Shown here: piece by piece, positions 8,931 to 16,978 of the stretch
Numbering within the stretch: position 1 is the stretch's first letter
How the letters are laid out: each line of letters opens with the position of its first letter
NCBI GenBank assembly: GCA_024692885.1
Contig: JAILLZ010000038.1
Coordinates: forward strand, 1 to 36,738
Direction of reading: 5' to 3'
DNA: 36,738 nt
Origin: Lachnospiraceae bacterium
Lineage (GTDB): Bacteria > Bacillota > Clostridia > Lachnospirales > Lachnospiraceae
Translations under genes and position numbers: made by a program
The notes under the pieces: generated by a model
What the model saw: the letters and a program-made list of their open reading frames with translations, nothing else
Told to the model about the DNA's origin: nothing
Databases searched by the model: none

Positions 8931-9421
8931 TATTCTTCGTCCTCTTCGTCGTCAGGAGAAATAGTGTCCTTCAGTTCTCCTTCGACTATCTCTGTGTAGA
9001 GATGTCCGTCAAGATGATCAAGCTCGTGGCAGATTGCTCTTGCGAGAAGTTCCTCACCCTCAACTGTGCACTCGTTCATATCCAAATCAAAATATTTTGC
9101 CACGACATGGTTTGGTCTTGTGACTGTTCCTGCTTTTCCCGGAACGCTGAGGCAGCCCTCATCTCCGGTCTGCTCTCCGTCTTTCTCGACGATAACAGGG
9201 TTTATCATGATGTATGGGCTGTTCTCATCCTCTACATCTATAACTACCATTCTTCTTAAGATTCCCACCTGAGGTGCCGCAAGTCCAACACCGTTTGCAT
9301 CATGCATGGTCTCAACCATGTCCTCTGCAAGTTCTCTGATACGTGGTGTAACTTCCTTTATTTCTTTTGAAATCTTGTTTAATACAGGATCTCCTTCTAC
9401 TCGAATAGATCTGATTGCCAT
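8930..9421 (-). CDS. def: Peptide deformylase
   Basis: Removes the formyl group from the N-terminal Met of new proteins. The 163-residue protein has all three metal-site motifs: GVGLAAPQVG (motif 1), EGCLSVPG with the metal Cys (motif 2) and HELDHLDG with two His and the catalytic Glu (motif 3). It ends in an acidic tail rich in Asp and Glu. A good ribosome site (AGGAAGGG) precedes the ATG. It follows priA by 60 bases, the largest gap in this part of the operon. An AT-rich palindromic stretch in the gap has a TATAAT but no -35 box that I can defend. Confidence 0.96.
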   Translation of the reverse strand: MAIRSIRVEGDPVLNKISKEIKEVTPRIRELAEDMVETMHDANGVGLAAPQVGILRRMVVIDVEDENSPYIMINPVIVEKDGEQTGDEGCLSVPGKAGTVTRPNHVVAKYFDLDMNECTVEGEELLARAICHELDHLDGHLYTEIVEGELKDTISPDDEEDEE

Positions 9422-9481
9422 TTTGTTCCCTTCCTCTTTCTCTAATACTTATAAATTATAAATATGTCTGCTATATGTCCT

Positions 9482-11695
9482 TTACACTCCGCTCATCGGA
9501 TCAAAATCAAAACTCACAAGAGTGTCTTTGAATATTGTATCGTTAAGAGCATATTTTTCAAGTACATCCTTGACTTCCACCAGATTACTATACTCGGCAT
9601 CTTTTATAAACATCACAAAACGATAGATGTCATTCACCCTTGAAACGGATGCCGGTGCCGGCCCAATTTTCATTCCTTTTTCTACCTTTTCGGCCAGTAT
9701 GCTTATTAAATCGGATGCATTCTTTTCATTTACCGAGGTGACATACACAACCATCATATGTCCGGCAGGAGGATAATTCATAATCTTCCTGTAGGTAATC
9801 TCCTCATTGTAAAAGCTCTCATAATCCTGGTTGGCGGCATTAACTATGCTGTAGTGCTCAGGCTGGTAAGTCTGGAGTATAACCTCGCCCGGCTTTTCGC
9901 CTCTTCCCGCACGGCCTGCTGCCTGTGTCAGAATCTGAAATGTTCTCTCCGCCGAATGATAGTCCGGCACATTCAATGAAATATCTGCCGCAAGAATACC
10001 CACAAGCGTAACATTTGAAAAATCATGTCCCTTGACTATCATCTGGGTTCCTATAAGTATATCCGCCTCACGGTTTGCAAATGCTTCAAGTATTATTTCG
10101 TAGCTGTCTTTTTTTCGCGTGGTATCGTAATCCATGCGAAGAACCCTTGCGGTTGGAAACTGTTTTTTCACAATCTCCTCTATCTTCTGGGTTCCTGCCT
10201 TAAAAGCTCCTATATATTTTGAACCGCACTTCGGGCAAACCTTCGGCGCAGGTTCCACATGTCCGCAATAATGACAGACCATGGTTCCGTTGTTGTGAAG
10301 ACTCAAAGAGACATCACAGTGTGGACATTTGATTACCTCACCGCAGGACCGGCAGGAAATAAAACCGGAAAAACCTCTCCTGTTTAGGAAGAGCATGGTC
10401 TGCTCTCCCTTTTTAAGGCGCTCCTCAATGTCTGACTGAAGTTTGTGGCTTAGGATGCTTCTGTTTCCGCTTTTAAGCTCTTCTCTCAAGTCTACAACTT
10501 CACAATTCGGAAGGGCTCTTCCCTCAACTCTTTCCTTCAAAGAGAGATAAACGTACTCCCCCTTTGATGCCTTGTAAAAGCTGTCCACCGAAGGTGTTGC
10601 AGAACCCAAAACCACAGATGCCCCTGCCATTCTTGCTCTCTCTATAGCGGTTTCCCTGGCATGGTATCTCGGAATCTGCTCACTCTTGTAGGTGGCCTCA
10701 TGTTCTTCGTCTATGATGATAAGCCCAAGATTGTCAAATGGCGTAAAAAGCGCCGACCTCGGTCCTATCATGATATCTATCTTTCCTTCACGGGCTCTGA
10801 CATACTGATCATATCTCTCGCCCGGTGACATTCTGGAATTCAATATTGAAACGCGATCCTTAAATCTGCCGTAAAAGCGCATTACTGTCTGAAATGTAAG
10901 GGCTATTTCGGGGATGAGGACTATGGCACTCTTTTTTCTCTCTATTGTCTTTGCGATGAGCTCCATATATACTTCGGTCTTTCCGCTTCCGGTAACCCCG
11001 TGAAGTAGATAAACCTTGTTTTCATTCGCTTCAATATCTTTTTGCACCGTGTCCACAGCTGCCTGCTGCATCTCATTTAGGATGAGATTTTTATCATTGC
11101 TGTTGGCATATGCAATTGGATTTCTGTATGCCTCGGTGCGTATGACACGTATCACACCCTGTTCTTCTAAGCTTCTTACGACAGCGGCGGATACATTTAT
11201 CTTTTTTGTCAACTCCTCATACTTCACCTGGCCGTTTTCCATGATTGCCAAGAGCGCTCTCTCCCTTGCAACCTGGTGTTTACTTCTAAAGAAAGCCAGT
11301 CTGTCCATGGCTTCCTCCTTGGAAAGATTCAGTTCTATAAGTCTGTTGACCTTTATGTTTTCTCTCTGCTTTACCGGAATCACGGTCTTTAACGCCTGAT
11401 TCATGGTGCCGCCGTAGTTTCTCTTCATCCATGCGGCTAAAGCTATGAGTTCCGACTCAATCGGCACGGCCTTTTTCGATACCCGGCTGACACATTTCAT
11501 TTTTGAAATATCATATTCGCTCTTGTCGGTTATCTCCACAACATACCCTTTTATCTCCCGGTTTCCCTTTCCGAAAGGCACGTATACCATGCAACCCTCG
11601 GATAATTTTTCTATAAGGTTTTCAGGTATGATATATTGAAATGTCTTATCAAGTTTTTCATGAGATATATCTATTATGATATTTGCAAAAAGCAC
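9482..11695 (-). CDS. priA: Primosomal replication restart helicase PriA
   Basis: A 3'-5' helicase that recognises stalled forks and reloads the replisome. Of 737 residues, 1-105 form the fork-binding domain and a winged-helix region follows to about 190. The helicase core has GVTGSGKT (233-240) and DEEH (329-332). Eight zinc-binding cysteines lie at 448, 451, 457, 460, 474, 477, 487 and 490, and the second RecA lobe has QAAGRAGR. The start codon is GTG at 11695, four bases after murE. The ribosome site GGAGG lies inside the last codons of murE, which suggests coupling to it. Confidence 0.95.
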   Translation of the reverse strand: MLFANIIIDISHEKLDKTFQYIIPENLIEKLSEGCMVYVPFGKGNREIKGYVVEITDKSEYDISKMKCVSRVSKKAVPIESELIALAAWMKRNYGGTMNQALKTVIPVKQRENIKVNRLIELNLSKEEAMDRLAFFRSKHQVARERALLAIMENGQVKYEELTKKINVSAAVVRSLEEQGVIRVIRTEAYRNPIAYANSNDKNLILNEMQQAAVDTVQKDIEANENKVYLLHGVTGSGKTEVYMELIAKTIERKKSAIVLIPEIALTFQTVMRFYGRFKDRVSILNSRMSPGERYDQYVRAREGKIDIMIGPRSALFTPFDNLGLIIIDEEHEATYKSEQIPRYHARETAIERARMAGASVVLGSATPSVDSFYKASKGEYVYLSLKERVEGRALPNCEVVDLREELKSGNRSILSHKLQSDIEERLKKGEQTMLFLNRRGFSGFISCRSCGEVIKCPHCDVSLSLHNNGTMVCHYCGHVEPAPKVCPKCGSKYIGAFKAGTQKIEEIVKKQFPTARVLRMDYDTTRKKDSYEIILEAFANREADILIGTQMIVKGHDFSNVTLVGILAADISLNVPDYHSAERTFQILTQAAGRAGRGEKPGEVILQTYQPEHYSIVNAANQDYESFYNEEITYRKIMNYPPAGHMMVVYVTSVNEKNASDLISILAEKVEKGMKIGPAPASVSRVNDIYRFVMFIKDAEYSNLVEVKDVLEKYALNDTIFKDTLVSFDFDPMSGV

Positions 11696-11699
11696 TTAA

Positions 11700-13163
11700 T
11701 TAAACTTCCTCCGCTAAAATATCTCTGATAAGATCTCTCTCATCCATCGGATATTTTACTCCTTTTATTTCCTGATAATCCTCATGTCCTTTTCCTGCAA
11801 GAACTATGACATCACCCGGTTCTCCGTTTCTGATGACATATCTGATGGCATCTTTTCTGTCAGGAATCTCAACGTATTTTCCGCTGGTTTTCTCAATTCC
11901 TGTTTTTATATCCGCTATGATATCCATTGGTTCCTCGAAACGAGGGTTATCACTGGTAATTACAGTGAGATCAGCAAATTCTCCGGAAACCTCACCCATC
12001 TCATATCTTCTGAGCTTTGAACGGTTTCCTCCGCATCCGAAAAGGCACACAAGTCTCTTTGGATTGTACTCTCTAAGGCTTGTGAGAAGGCTCTTTAAAC
12101 TCATAGCATTGTGAGCATAATCAATCATCAATGTGAAATCGTCGGAAACCTTTACTATCTCTATTCTTCCTCTTGTCTTTGCTGCAAGGAGCGCCTTTTT
12201 CATTGTCTCAACATCCGCGTTGAAATGTGAGCAGATGGCAATCGCCGTGAGGGAATTGTACACCGAGAACTTACCCGGAACATCAACTTCCACATCAAAG
12301 TTAACCTTGCCGCTAACCTTGTAAGAAACACCCAAAACTCCCGGTTTTGTGTTGAGTTTCATATCTGATGCTTTAAAATCAGCGCCCTCAGAAAAACCGT
12401 AGGTCAAAACCTTACATGTGCAGTCCTTTGCAACAGCCTTATAATGCTCATCATCGCAGTTGAAGATACCCACTTCGCACTGTTTGAAAAGCATTGCCTT
12501 ACATGAAAGATACTCCTCAAAGCTTGCATGCTCGTTTGGTCCGATGTGGTCAGGCTCAAGGTTTGTAAATATTCCAAACGCAAAATTGATTCCAGCTGTT
12601 CTGTGCATCATGAGTCCCTGTGAAGAAACCTCCATTACACAGCAGTCACATCCCACTTCCACCATCTCTGCGAAGTATTTATGAATCAAATATGACTCCG
12701 GTGTAGTGTTTGCACTTGGAATCTTTTTATCTCCTATGATGGTCTCGATGGTTCCGATAAGACCAACCTTATGTCCTGCTCCCTCAAGGATGGACTTAAC
12801 CATGTAAGTCGTGGTGGTCTTTCCCTTGGTTCCGGTTATACCGATGACCTTCATCTTTTGGGCCGGATAGTCGAAATATGCGGCAGACACAAGAGCCATT
12901 GCGTATCTTGTATCCTTTACCTTTATAACCGTAACACCCTCAGGTACATTTACTTCGTCTTCACAGATGACAGCTACGCAGCCAGCCTTGCACACATCCA
13001 AAGCTACACTGTGTCCATCAAAGGCAGCACCCTTTATGCATATAAACAAGCCGTCTTTTACTGCCTTTCTTGAGTCATTAACTATCTCGCTTATCTCTTT
13101 ATCCAAATCTCCCTGAAGCACTTCATATTCCAGCTCAGAGAGCAAACTTCTTAATTCTTTCAC
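11700..13163 (-). CDS. murE: UDP-MurNAc-tripeptide synthetase MurE
   Basis: Adds the third amino acid to UDP-MurNAc-L-Ala-D-Glu in peptidoglycan synthesis. The 487 residues show the Mur-ligase layout: an N-terminal UDP-binding domain, the ATP loop GTKGKTTTT (111-119), YNSLTA (302-307), and DNPR at 405-408 in TSDNPRFEEP. DNPR is the motif linked to meso-diaminopimelate specificity, so the wall is probably DAP-type; that is inference from the motif. The start codon is GTG with GGAGG about seven bases upstream. The 263-bp leader before it carries promoters and a terminator-like hairpin, so expression may be controlled there. Confidence 0.95.
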   Translation of the reverse strand: MKELRSLLSELEYEVLQGDLDKEISEIVNDSRKAVKDGLFICIKGAAFDGHSVALDVCKAGCVAVICEDEVNVPEGVTVIKVKDTRYAMALVSAAYFDYPAQKMKVIGITGTKGKTTTTYMVKSILEGAGHKVGLIGTIETIIGDKKIPSANTTPESYLIHKYFAEMVEVGCDCCVMEVSSQGLMMHRTAGINFAFGIFTNLEPDHIGPNEHASFEEYLSCKAMLFKQCEVGIFNCDDEHYKAVAKDCTCKVLTYGFSEGADFKASDMKLNTKPGVLGVSYKVSGKVNFDVEVDVPGKFSVYNSLTAIAICSHFNADVETMKKALLAAKTRGRIEIVKVSDDFTLMIDYAHNAMSLKSLLTSLREYNPKRLVCLFGCGGNRSKLRRYEMGEVSGEFADLTVITSDNPRFEEPMDIIADIKTGIEKTSGKYVEIPDRKDAIRYVIRNGEPGDVIVLAGKGHEDYQEIKGVKYPMDERDLIRDILAEEV

Positions 13164-13200
13164 TGTATTCCTCCGTAATTATCTAAACTGACATTAATAG

Positions 13201-13209
13201 ATTCTAACA
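13201..13209 (-). promoter_or_regulatory. Extended -10 promoter candidate for murE
   Basis: The minus strand reads TGT followed by TAGAAT, an extended -10 element about 38 bases before the murE GTG. No good -35 box is present at 17-18 bases. It lies just downstream of the hairpin at 13220-13257, so it could drive murE independently of transcripts stopped there. Confidence 0.4.
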
Positions 13210-13217
13210 TATTTTTG

Positions 13218-13297
13218 CACAGAAAAGAACACCAGTTAAAACCGGTGCTCTTTTCTGGAATTATAATATAGGTTTTGGAGGTTGGTTACTTGTTTAT
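13218..13297 (-). ncRNA. Candidate ~80-nt small RNA with C-rich loop
   Basis: A consensus promoter (13304-13332) would start RNA near 13297, and the strong hairpin at 13220-13257 would end it. The unpaired 5' part contains ACCAACCTCCAAAACC (on the minus strand, within 13271-13289). That C-rich stretch resembles the anti-Shine-Dalgarno seed motifs of Gram-positive regulatory RNAs. Equally, this could be only the 5' leader of murE. The assignment is inferred from promoter and terminator geometry. Confidence 0.4.
13220..13257. terminator. Bidirectional intrinsic terminator upstream of murE
   Basis: Two 17-base arms (13220-13236 and 13241-13257) are complementary with two G-U positions around a 4-base loop. 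The outer part of the stem is an A-run facing a T-run, so the core GC-rich hairpin is followed by a U-tract whichever strand is transcribed. It could end pyrI transcripts or a short transcript from the promoter at 13304-13332, or act as a murE attenuator. Confidence 0.8.
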
Positions 13298-13303
13298 GAT
13301 GTA

Positions 13304-13332
13304 AGTATAGTACTATAGTCACAATAATGCAA
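13304..13332 (-). promoter_or_regulatory. Strong sigma-A-type promoter between pyrI and murE
   Basis: On the minus strand TTGCAT (13327-13332) and TATACT (13304-13309) are separated by exactly 17 bases. Transcription would start near 13297, before the hairpin at 13220-13257 and 134 bases before murE. Confidence 0.8.
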
Positions 13333-13374
13333 GCATATTTTGAAAATTTTTAACGTTTTTTTCAATTTTCTTCC

Positions 13375-13406
13375 CTAAGGTACTATTAGTATGGTTGGTA
13401 CCTTAG
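13375..13406. promoter_or_regulatory. Perfect 9-bp inverted repeat downstream of pyrI
   Basis: Bases 13375-13383 (ctaaggtac) and 13398-13406 (gtaccttag) are exact inverted repeats around a 14-base loop that itself contains tactattagta, a second small palindrome. No T-run follows on either strand, so it is not a standard intrinsic terminator. It sits 42 bases upstream of the -35 box at 13327-13332, where an operator could lie. Confidence 0.5.
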
Positions 13407-13426
13407 TCATACACCACATGTTGTGC

Positions 13427-13858
13427 CTAGAAACGAAGTTTCCTCTCCTCCTCACAGTATCTGCAACGATATACTTTTCTCTCGCTGTCTGTGAGTATAA
13501 ATACCTGGTCAAGACCCTGCTCGATAGATGTGATGCATCTTGGGTTCTTGCACTTGATAACGTTTTTTACCTGTTTCGGAAGATGAAGTCTCTTTTTCTC
13601 AACTATGGCATCATCCTTTATAATGTTTACTGTTATTTTGTCATCAAGGAAACCTAAGATATCAAGGTCAACTACCTCTACAGGGCAGTCAATCTTTATG
13701 ATGTCTTTTTTGCCCATCTTGTTGCTCTTTGCATTCTTGATGATGGCTACGGGCCAATCCATCTCTCCAAGTTTAAGATATTTGTATATCTCCATGGACA
13801 TTCCGGCCTTTATATGATCCAAAACATATCCTTCATGTATTCCGCTTATGTTTAACAT
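13427..13858 (-). CDS. pyrI: Aspartate carbamoyltransferase regulatory chain
   Basis: The non-catalytic subunit that assembles with PyrB and gives allosteric control by nucleotides. The 143 residues comprise an N-terminal allosteric domain (about 1-95) and a C-terminal zinc domain with four cysteines in C-x4-C...C-x2-C order (CKNPRC and CRYC). In E. coli this zinc site contacts the catalytic chain. It begins with ATG overlapping the end of pyrB by seven bases, so the two subunits are probably translated in a coupled way. A separate PyrI is typical of enterobacteria, archaea and many Clostridia but absent from Bacillus, which fits a clostridial source. Confidence 0.95.
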   Translation of the reverse strand: MLNISGIHEGYVLDHIKAGMSMEIYKYLKLGEMDWPVAIIKNAKSNKMGKKDIIKIDCPVEVVDLDILGFLDDKITVNIIKDDAIVEKKRLHLPKQVKNVIKCKNPRCITSIEQGLDQVFILTDSERKVYRCRYCEEERKLRF

Positions 13859-14778
13859 GCTTCATCCCTCCATTTTAAGAGTGTCAGAATAAGTGCCATT
13901 CGCACGTACACTCCGTACTGTGCTTGCTTGAAATAAACCGCTCTAGGGTCGTCGTCAACCTCGACGGCTATCTCGTTTACTCTAGGAAGCGGGTGAAGTA
14001 CAAGCATGTCGTCTTTTGCAAGCTTCATTTTTTCTGAGGTGAGGATGTAGAAATCCTTCATACGAACGTAATCTTCCTCGTTGAAGAATCTCTCCTTCTG
14101 TACTCTTGTCATGTATAAAAGGTCAAGGTCAGGCAAAGCATCCTCCAAACGCTCCATCTCAACAAACTCTATTTTGTTTTTCTCAAGTACTTCTTCACGA
14201 ATATAATCAGGAATTCGAAGTTCCTCAGGTGAGATAAGTACAAATTTTACGTTGGAATAACGAATGAGTGCATTGATGAGAGAATGCACGGTACGACCAA
14301 ATTTCAAATCTCCGCAGAGACCGATGGTAAGATTGTCCAAACGTCCTTTTAAAGAACTGATGGTTAAAAGATCTGTCAATGTCTGGGTTGGATGCTGATG
14401 TCCACCGTCACCGGCATTGATAACAGGAATTGTAGCTTTTGTGGTGGCTACGAGTGCCGCTCCTTCTTTTGGATGGCGGATGGCACATATATCTGCGTAA
14501 CAGGAAATGACGGCTATCGTATCAGCTACGCTTTCTCCTTTCGCGGCCGAGCTAGAATCTGCTCCGGCAAAACCAAGAACCGAACCACCGAGACTTAACA
14601 TCGCTGATTCAAAACTTAATCTTGTTCTTGTACTAGGTTCATAAAAACATGTTGCGAGCTTCATACCGTCACAGGCATGAGCATACTTCTTAGGATTTTT
14701 CTCGATGTCCTTAGCCAAATTCAATAGTGAATCCAGCTCTTCCACGGAAAAATCCAACGGACTGATAAGATGACGCAT
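13852..14778 (-). CDS. pyrB: Aspartate carbamoyltransferase catalytic chain
   Basis: Condenses carbamoyl phosphate with aspartate, the committed step of pyrimidine synthesis. The 308-residue protein has the carbamoyl-phosphate motif STRTR (in [11 protein letters not shown], about 48-58), the catalytic Lys in [18 protein letters not shown], the aspartate-binding region near MTRVQKERF and HPLPR. The ATG is preceded by TTGGAGGAAA, a very good ribosome site. There is no room for a long pyrimidine attenuator or PyrR leader: only 43 bases separate it from the DnaJ-domain gene. Regulation through PyrI is therefore the visible control. Confidence 0.96.
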   Translation of the reverse strand: MRHLISPLDFSVEELDSLLNLAKDIEKNPKKYAHACDGMKLATCFYEPSTRTRLSFESAMLSLGGSVLGFAGADSSSAAKGESVADTIAVISCYADICAIRHPKEGAALVATTKATIPVINAGDGGHQHPTQTLTDLLTISSLKGRLDNLTIGLCGDLKFGRTVHSLINALIRYSNVKFVLISPEELRIPDYIREEVLEKNKIEFVEMERLEDALPDLDLLYMTRVQKERFFNEEDYVRMKDFYILTSEKMKLAKDDMLVLHPLPRVNEIAVEVDDDPRAVYFKQAQYGVYVRMALILTLLKWRDEAC

Positions 14779-14813
14779 TGTTTTTCCTCCAATATGCTAT
14801 TTTATTCCAAGTG

Positions 14814-14843
14814 ATTATACACTAAAATGGTCTCGCACAACAA
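14814..14843 (-). promoter_or_regulatory. Possible pyrB promoter
   Basis: A perfect TATAAT (14814-14819) lies 18 bases from a weak -35 box TTGTTG (14838-14843) that falls inside the end of the DnaJ-domain gene. It would place the start just upstream of pyrB. The -35 matches only half the consensus. Confidence 0.4.
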
Positions 14844-15508
14844 CCACCACATAATAAATTTAAACATAATGCGGTGAGGCACCAGCTTCTCATACCGAAA
14901 AGCGGGCTTCTGTACATATCACCGTTGGCCTGATACCAGGATCCGCCAAACTCAAGTATCTGATAATACTGTCTGTACTCCATATTGCTTGGCTCAAGAT
15001 TAATAGCCATGCCGGCGTGTTCCTTGGCGGTAATATTGTTTCCGAGTCCCGCGTTTGCCATTGCGGAATAATAATACCATCTGGCACCGCGGTTCGACGA
15101 CTGTATGTCATTTAAAACATTTAAAGCCTCATTAAAAGCTCCGTTTCTGATATAATTTGCCGCAGCCTGCATGTGAACATCCGTCTCAAAGCCATAATTT
15201 CCGGTGCTTCCGGAGCTTCTGTTGTTTCCGCCGAAACCATAACTTCCACCAAAACCATATCCGCTGCCGTAGGAATTTCCGTAAGCATTTCCGTAACCGG
15301 TATAAGCTCCTCCGGACTGTTTTTCCTTCATAATCTGGCTGTAGGCTTCCTGAACCTGTTTAAACTTCTCCTCTGCGTTTGCCTTGTTTGGATTGTTGAC
15401 ATTTGCATCGGGATGATAAAGTCTGCTCAGCTTTCTGTATGCTTTTTTTATCTCTTCGTCGCTGGCGTTTGGTGTAACTCCCAGCACATCATATGGATTC
15501 TGAATCAT
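14822..15508 (-). CDS. DnaJ-domain protein with C-terminal helical repeats
   Basis: A J-domain co-chaperone-like protein of 228 residues, not the canonical DnaJ. Residues 1-65 form the J domain with HPD (in LYHPDAN). A Gly/Tyr/Phe-rich flexible linker follows to about 108, then TPR-like helices (about 115-190). It ends in a Cys-rich tail (CGGCCARPF) which may bind metal or lipid; that is unproven. It lacks the zinc fingers and substrate domains of DnaJ. It begins eight bases after the DUF5685 gene, so the two probably act together, perhaps with DnaK. The client is unknown. Confidence 0.88.
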   Translation of the reverse strand: MIQNPYDVLGVTPNASDEEIKKAYRKLSRLYHPDANVNNPNKANAEEKFKQVQEAYSQIMKEKQSGGAYTGYGNAYGNSYGSGYGFGGSYGFGGNNRSSGSTGNYGFETDVHMQAAANYIRNGAFNEALNVLNDIQSSNRGARWYYYSAMANAGLGNNITAKEHAGMAINLEPSNMEYRQYYQILEFGGSWYQANGDMYRSPLFGMRSWCLTALCLNLLCGGCCARPF

Positions 15509-15516
15509 AGTTTCTC

Positions 15517-16422
15517 TTATTCTTTATTCTGGCTTCTTCTATTCTTTTTATTGATTTTTGAAGAAGTAGCTTTTTTCTTTCGCTTGTCCTTGGCGGATTT
15601 TTTCAACTGAATGTATTCATATTTGCACCACACACCTGAGTAGATAATGTTTCTTAAGATGTCGGCATGAAGCACGATAGGAAGTCTCTCAAATGATTTG
15701 GCACACTCGGCCATCATGCTTGTGAGCATCTGCTTCACCACAGTCTCGTACTCCTGCTCATCAGAAAAATGCATGGTGATAAAAGGATTGAACTTACCCT
15801 TTTTCCTGTCTTTATCCAAGTCCTCATAGGCGTCCATTATATAAATGAACTTGCCAAGATAAAAAGCAAGAGTTCTAAGTTCATCCGCCCAGATGTCATT
15901 TTCATCCGGGACAAAAATTTCCTCAATCATCTCACCGGAAAGGCCTGAAAGAACATCTATGTTTTTCTCTCCGGAGCGCTCTGCCGCTGAAAGCTTTTTC
16001 AGGCATTCCTCAAGCTTTGCGGACTGACGCGGGTACTTTTCTTTGAGCTTTGCATACTCCTTTTCCAGGAAAAGAATTACCGCACGCTTGCCCACGTCCT
16101 TATCATCTTCCCAATCGTCAAAAAGATTCTGGTAAGTCAAAAGCACATTCATATCTGCCGCATACTCGACAATCTCACTGACATAGGCTCTCTGCTTCCT
16201 TGTCGGATGAAGCGCGCAGGTAAATACTTTTTCGTCGCTTTCCGGCTCGTAGAGTCCACTCAAAAGTACAATGAGAAAAGTCATGTCATAGTTTAAAAGC
16301 ATCTGACCTTTCGGACCGTATTTCTCACGCAACATCTGGCAAAGTCCACAGTAGTAAGCCTGATATATTTCTCCGTTTTCAGTTGTAAGATCTGTTCTGT
16401 TTACATTTACATATCCAAACAT
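15517..16422 (-). CDS. DUF5685 family protein
   Basis: A 301-residue protein of the DUF5685 family, whose biochemical role is unknown. The N terminus MFGYV, the YCGLC motif near residue 25 and a later Cys-Ala-Leu-His stretch (about residues 69-72) could form a metal site. The middle is helical with [17 protein letters not shown] (about 207-223), an aspartate-rich segment somewhat reminiscent of prenyl-synthase DDxxD motifs. The C terminus is very Lys/Ser/Asn-rich and basic. It lies between the zinc-ribbon membrane gene and the J-domain gene with short gaps (35 and 8 bases), so they form one operon. The family name is from recall of conserved motifs. Confidence 0.78.
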   Translation of the reverse strand: MFGYVNVNRTDLTTENGEIYQAYYCGLCQMLREKYGPKGQMLLNYDMTFLIVLLSGLYEPESDEKVFTCALHPTRKQRAYVSEIVEYAADMNVLLTYQNLFDDWEDDKDVGKRAVILFLEKEYAKLKEKYPRQSAKLEECLKKLSAAERSGEKNIDVLSGLSGEMIEEIFVPDENDIWADELRTLAFYLGKFIYIMDAYEDLDKDRKKGKFNPFITMHFSDEQEYETVVKQMLTSMMAECAKSFERLPIVLHADILRNIIYSGVWCKYEYIQLKKSAKDKRKKKATSSKINKKNRRSQNKE

Positions 16423-16457
16423 TTTAAAAACCTTACCTCAACTAAATAGTAAAAAAA

Positions 16458-16853
16458 TCAGCTTTTCTTGATAAACTCTGTCCTGCACTTCGGACATGTG
16501 ATGCAGATTTTGCCATGTCCCTTAGGAACTCTTACAGTCTGTCTGCAGCTTGGGCAGTGATAGAATCTGTAAATCTTTCGCTGATTGAATCTTTCGCGTC
16601 GCTTGGTGATTTCTCTTTTCAGATTGTATCTGAAATCAAGATACTTGAGATTCTCCTCGCGTCGCTTCGGTATGTTTCTGGATAGTATCCTGTAATACAT
16701 AAGAACTATGCAAACATATGTGGCAATTGTAAATATTCTGTTGTTTACAAACATAGATGCAAACAAACAAAAAATGATGGGGATTAAAAATGCCCTGGAC
16801 AACTCGTCCATGCCATATCTCCCCATCATAAATCTCGCAAATCTCTGTCTCAT
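16458..16853 (-). CDS. Small membrane protein with C-terminal zinc ribbon
   Basis: A 131-residue protein of unknown function. Two hydrophobic segments (about 19-37 and 40-56) form a membrane hairpin. A strongly basic Arg/Lys-rich region (about 60-98) comes next, and then a zinc ribbon with two CxxC pairs (CPSC and CPKC). The start at 16853 is an ATG with AAGGTG six bases upstream. A TTG five codons earlier is less likely. The gene has its own promoter and leads the group with DUF5685 and the J-domain gene. Confidence 0.85.
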   Translation of the reverse strand: MRQRFARFMMGRYGMDELSRAFLIPIIFCLFASMFVNNRIFTIATYVCIVLMYYRILSRNIPKRREENLKYLDFRYNLKREITKRRERFNQRKIYRFYHCPSCRQTVRVPKGHGKICITCPKCRTEFIKKS

Positions 16854-16892
16854 ATTTTCACCTTCCAAAACGTTTTCGTAAATTCTGAAATA

Positions 16893-16921
16893 ATCTTACG
16901 ACCCCAGTTTTTTCAAGTCAA
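16893..16921 (-). promoter_or_regulatory. Promoter of the zinc-ribbon/DUF5685/DnaJ-domain operon
   Basis: TTGACT (16916-16921) and TAAGAT (16893-16898) are 17 bases apart on the minus strand, 39 bases before the ATG of the zinc-ribbon gene. The region up to the serS stop contains only weak AT-rich hairpins, so termination of serS is unclear. Confidence 0.7.
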
Positions 16922-16978
16922 TATGAGCGAATTTCTTTTAAGAAACATTTTAGAAATGCTTTATTTTGGACTATTTAA

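Noticed and set aside
9422..9481. Separate def promoter in the 60-base gap after priA
   Set aside because: A TATAAT is present in an AT-rich palindrome, but no acceptable -35 box lies 16-18 bases upstream.
14779..14821. PyrR attenuator or pyrimidine leader before pyrB
   Set aside because: Only 43 bases separate the genes, with no terminator/antiterminator pair and no PyrR-binding hairpin.
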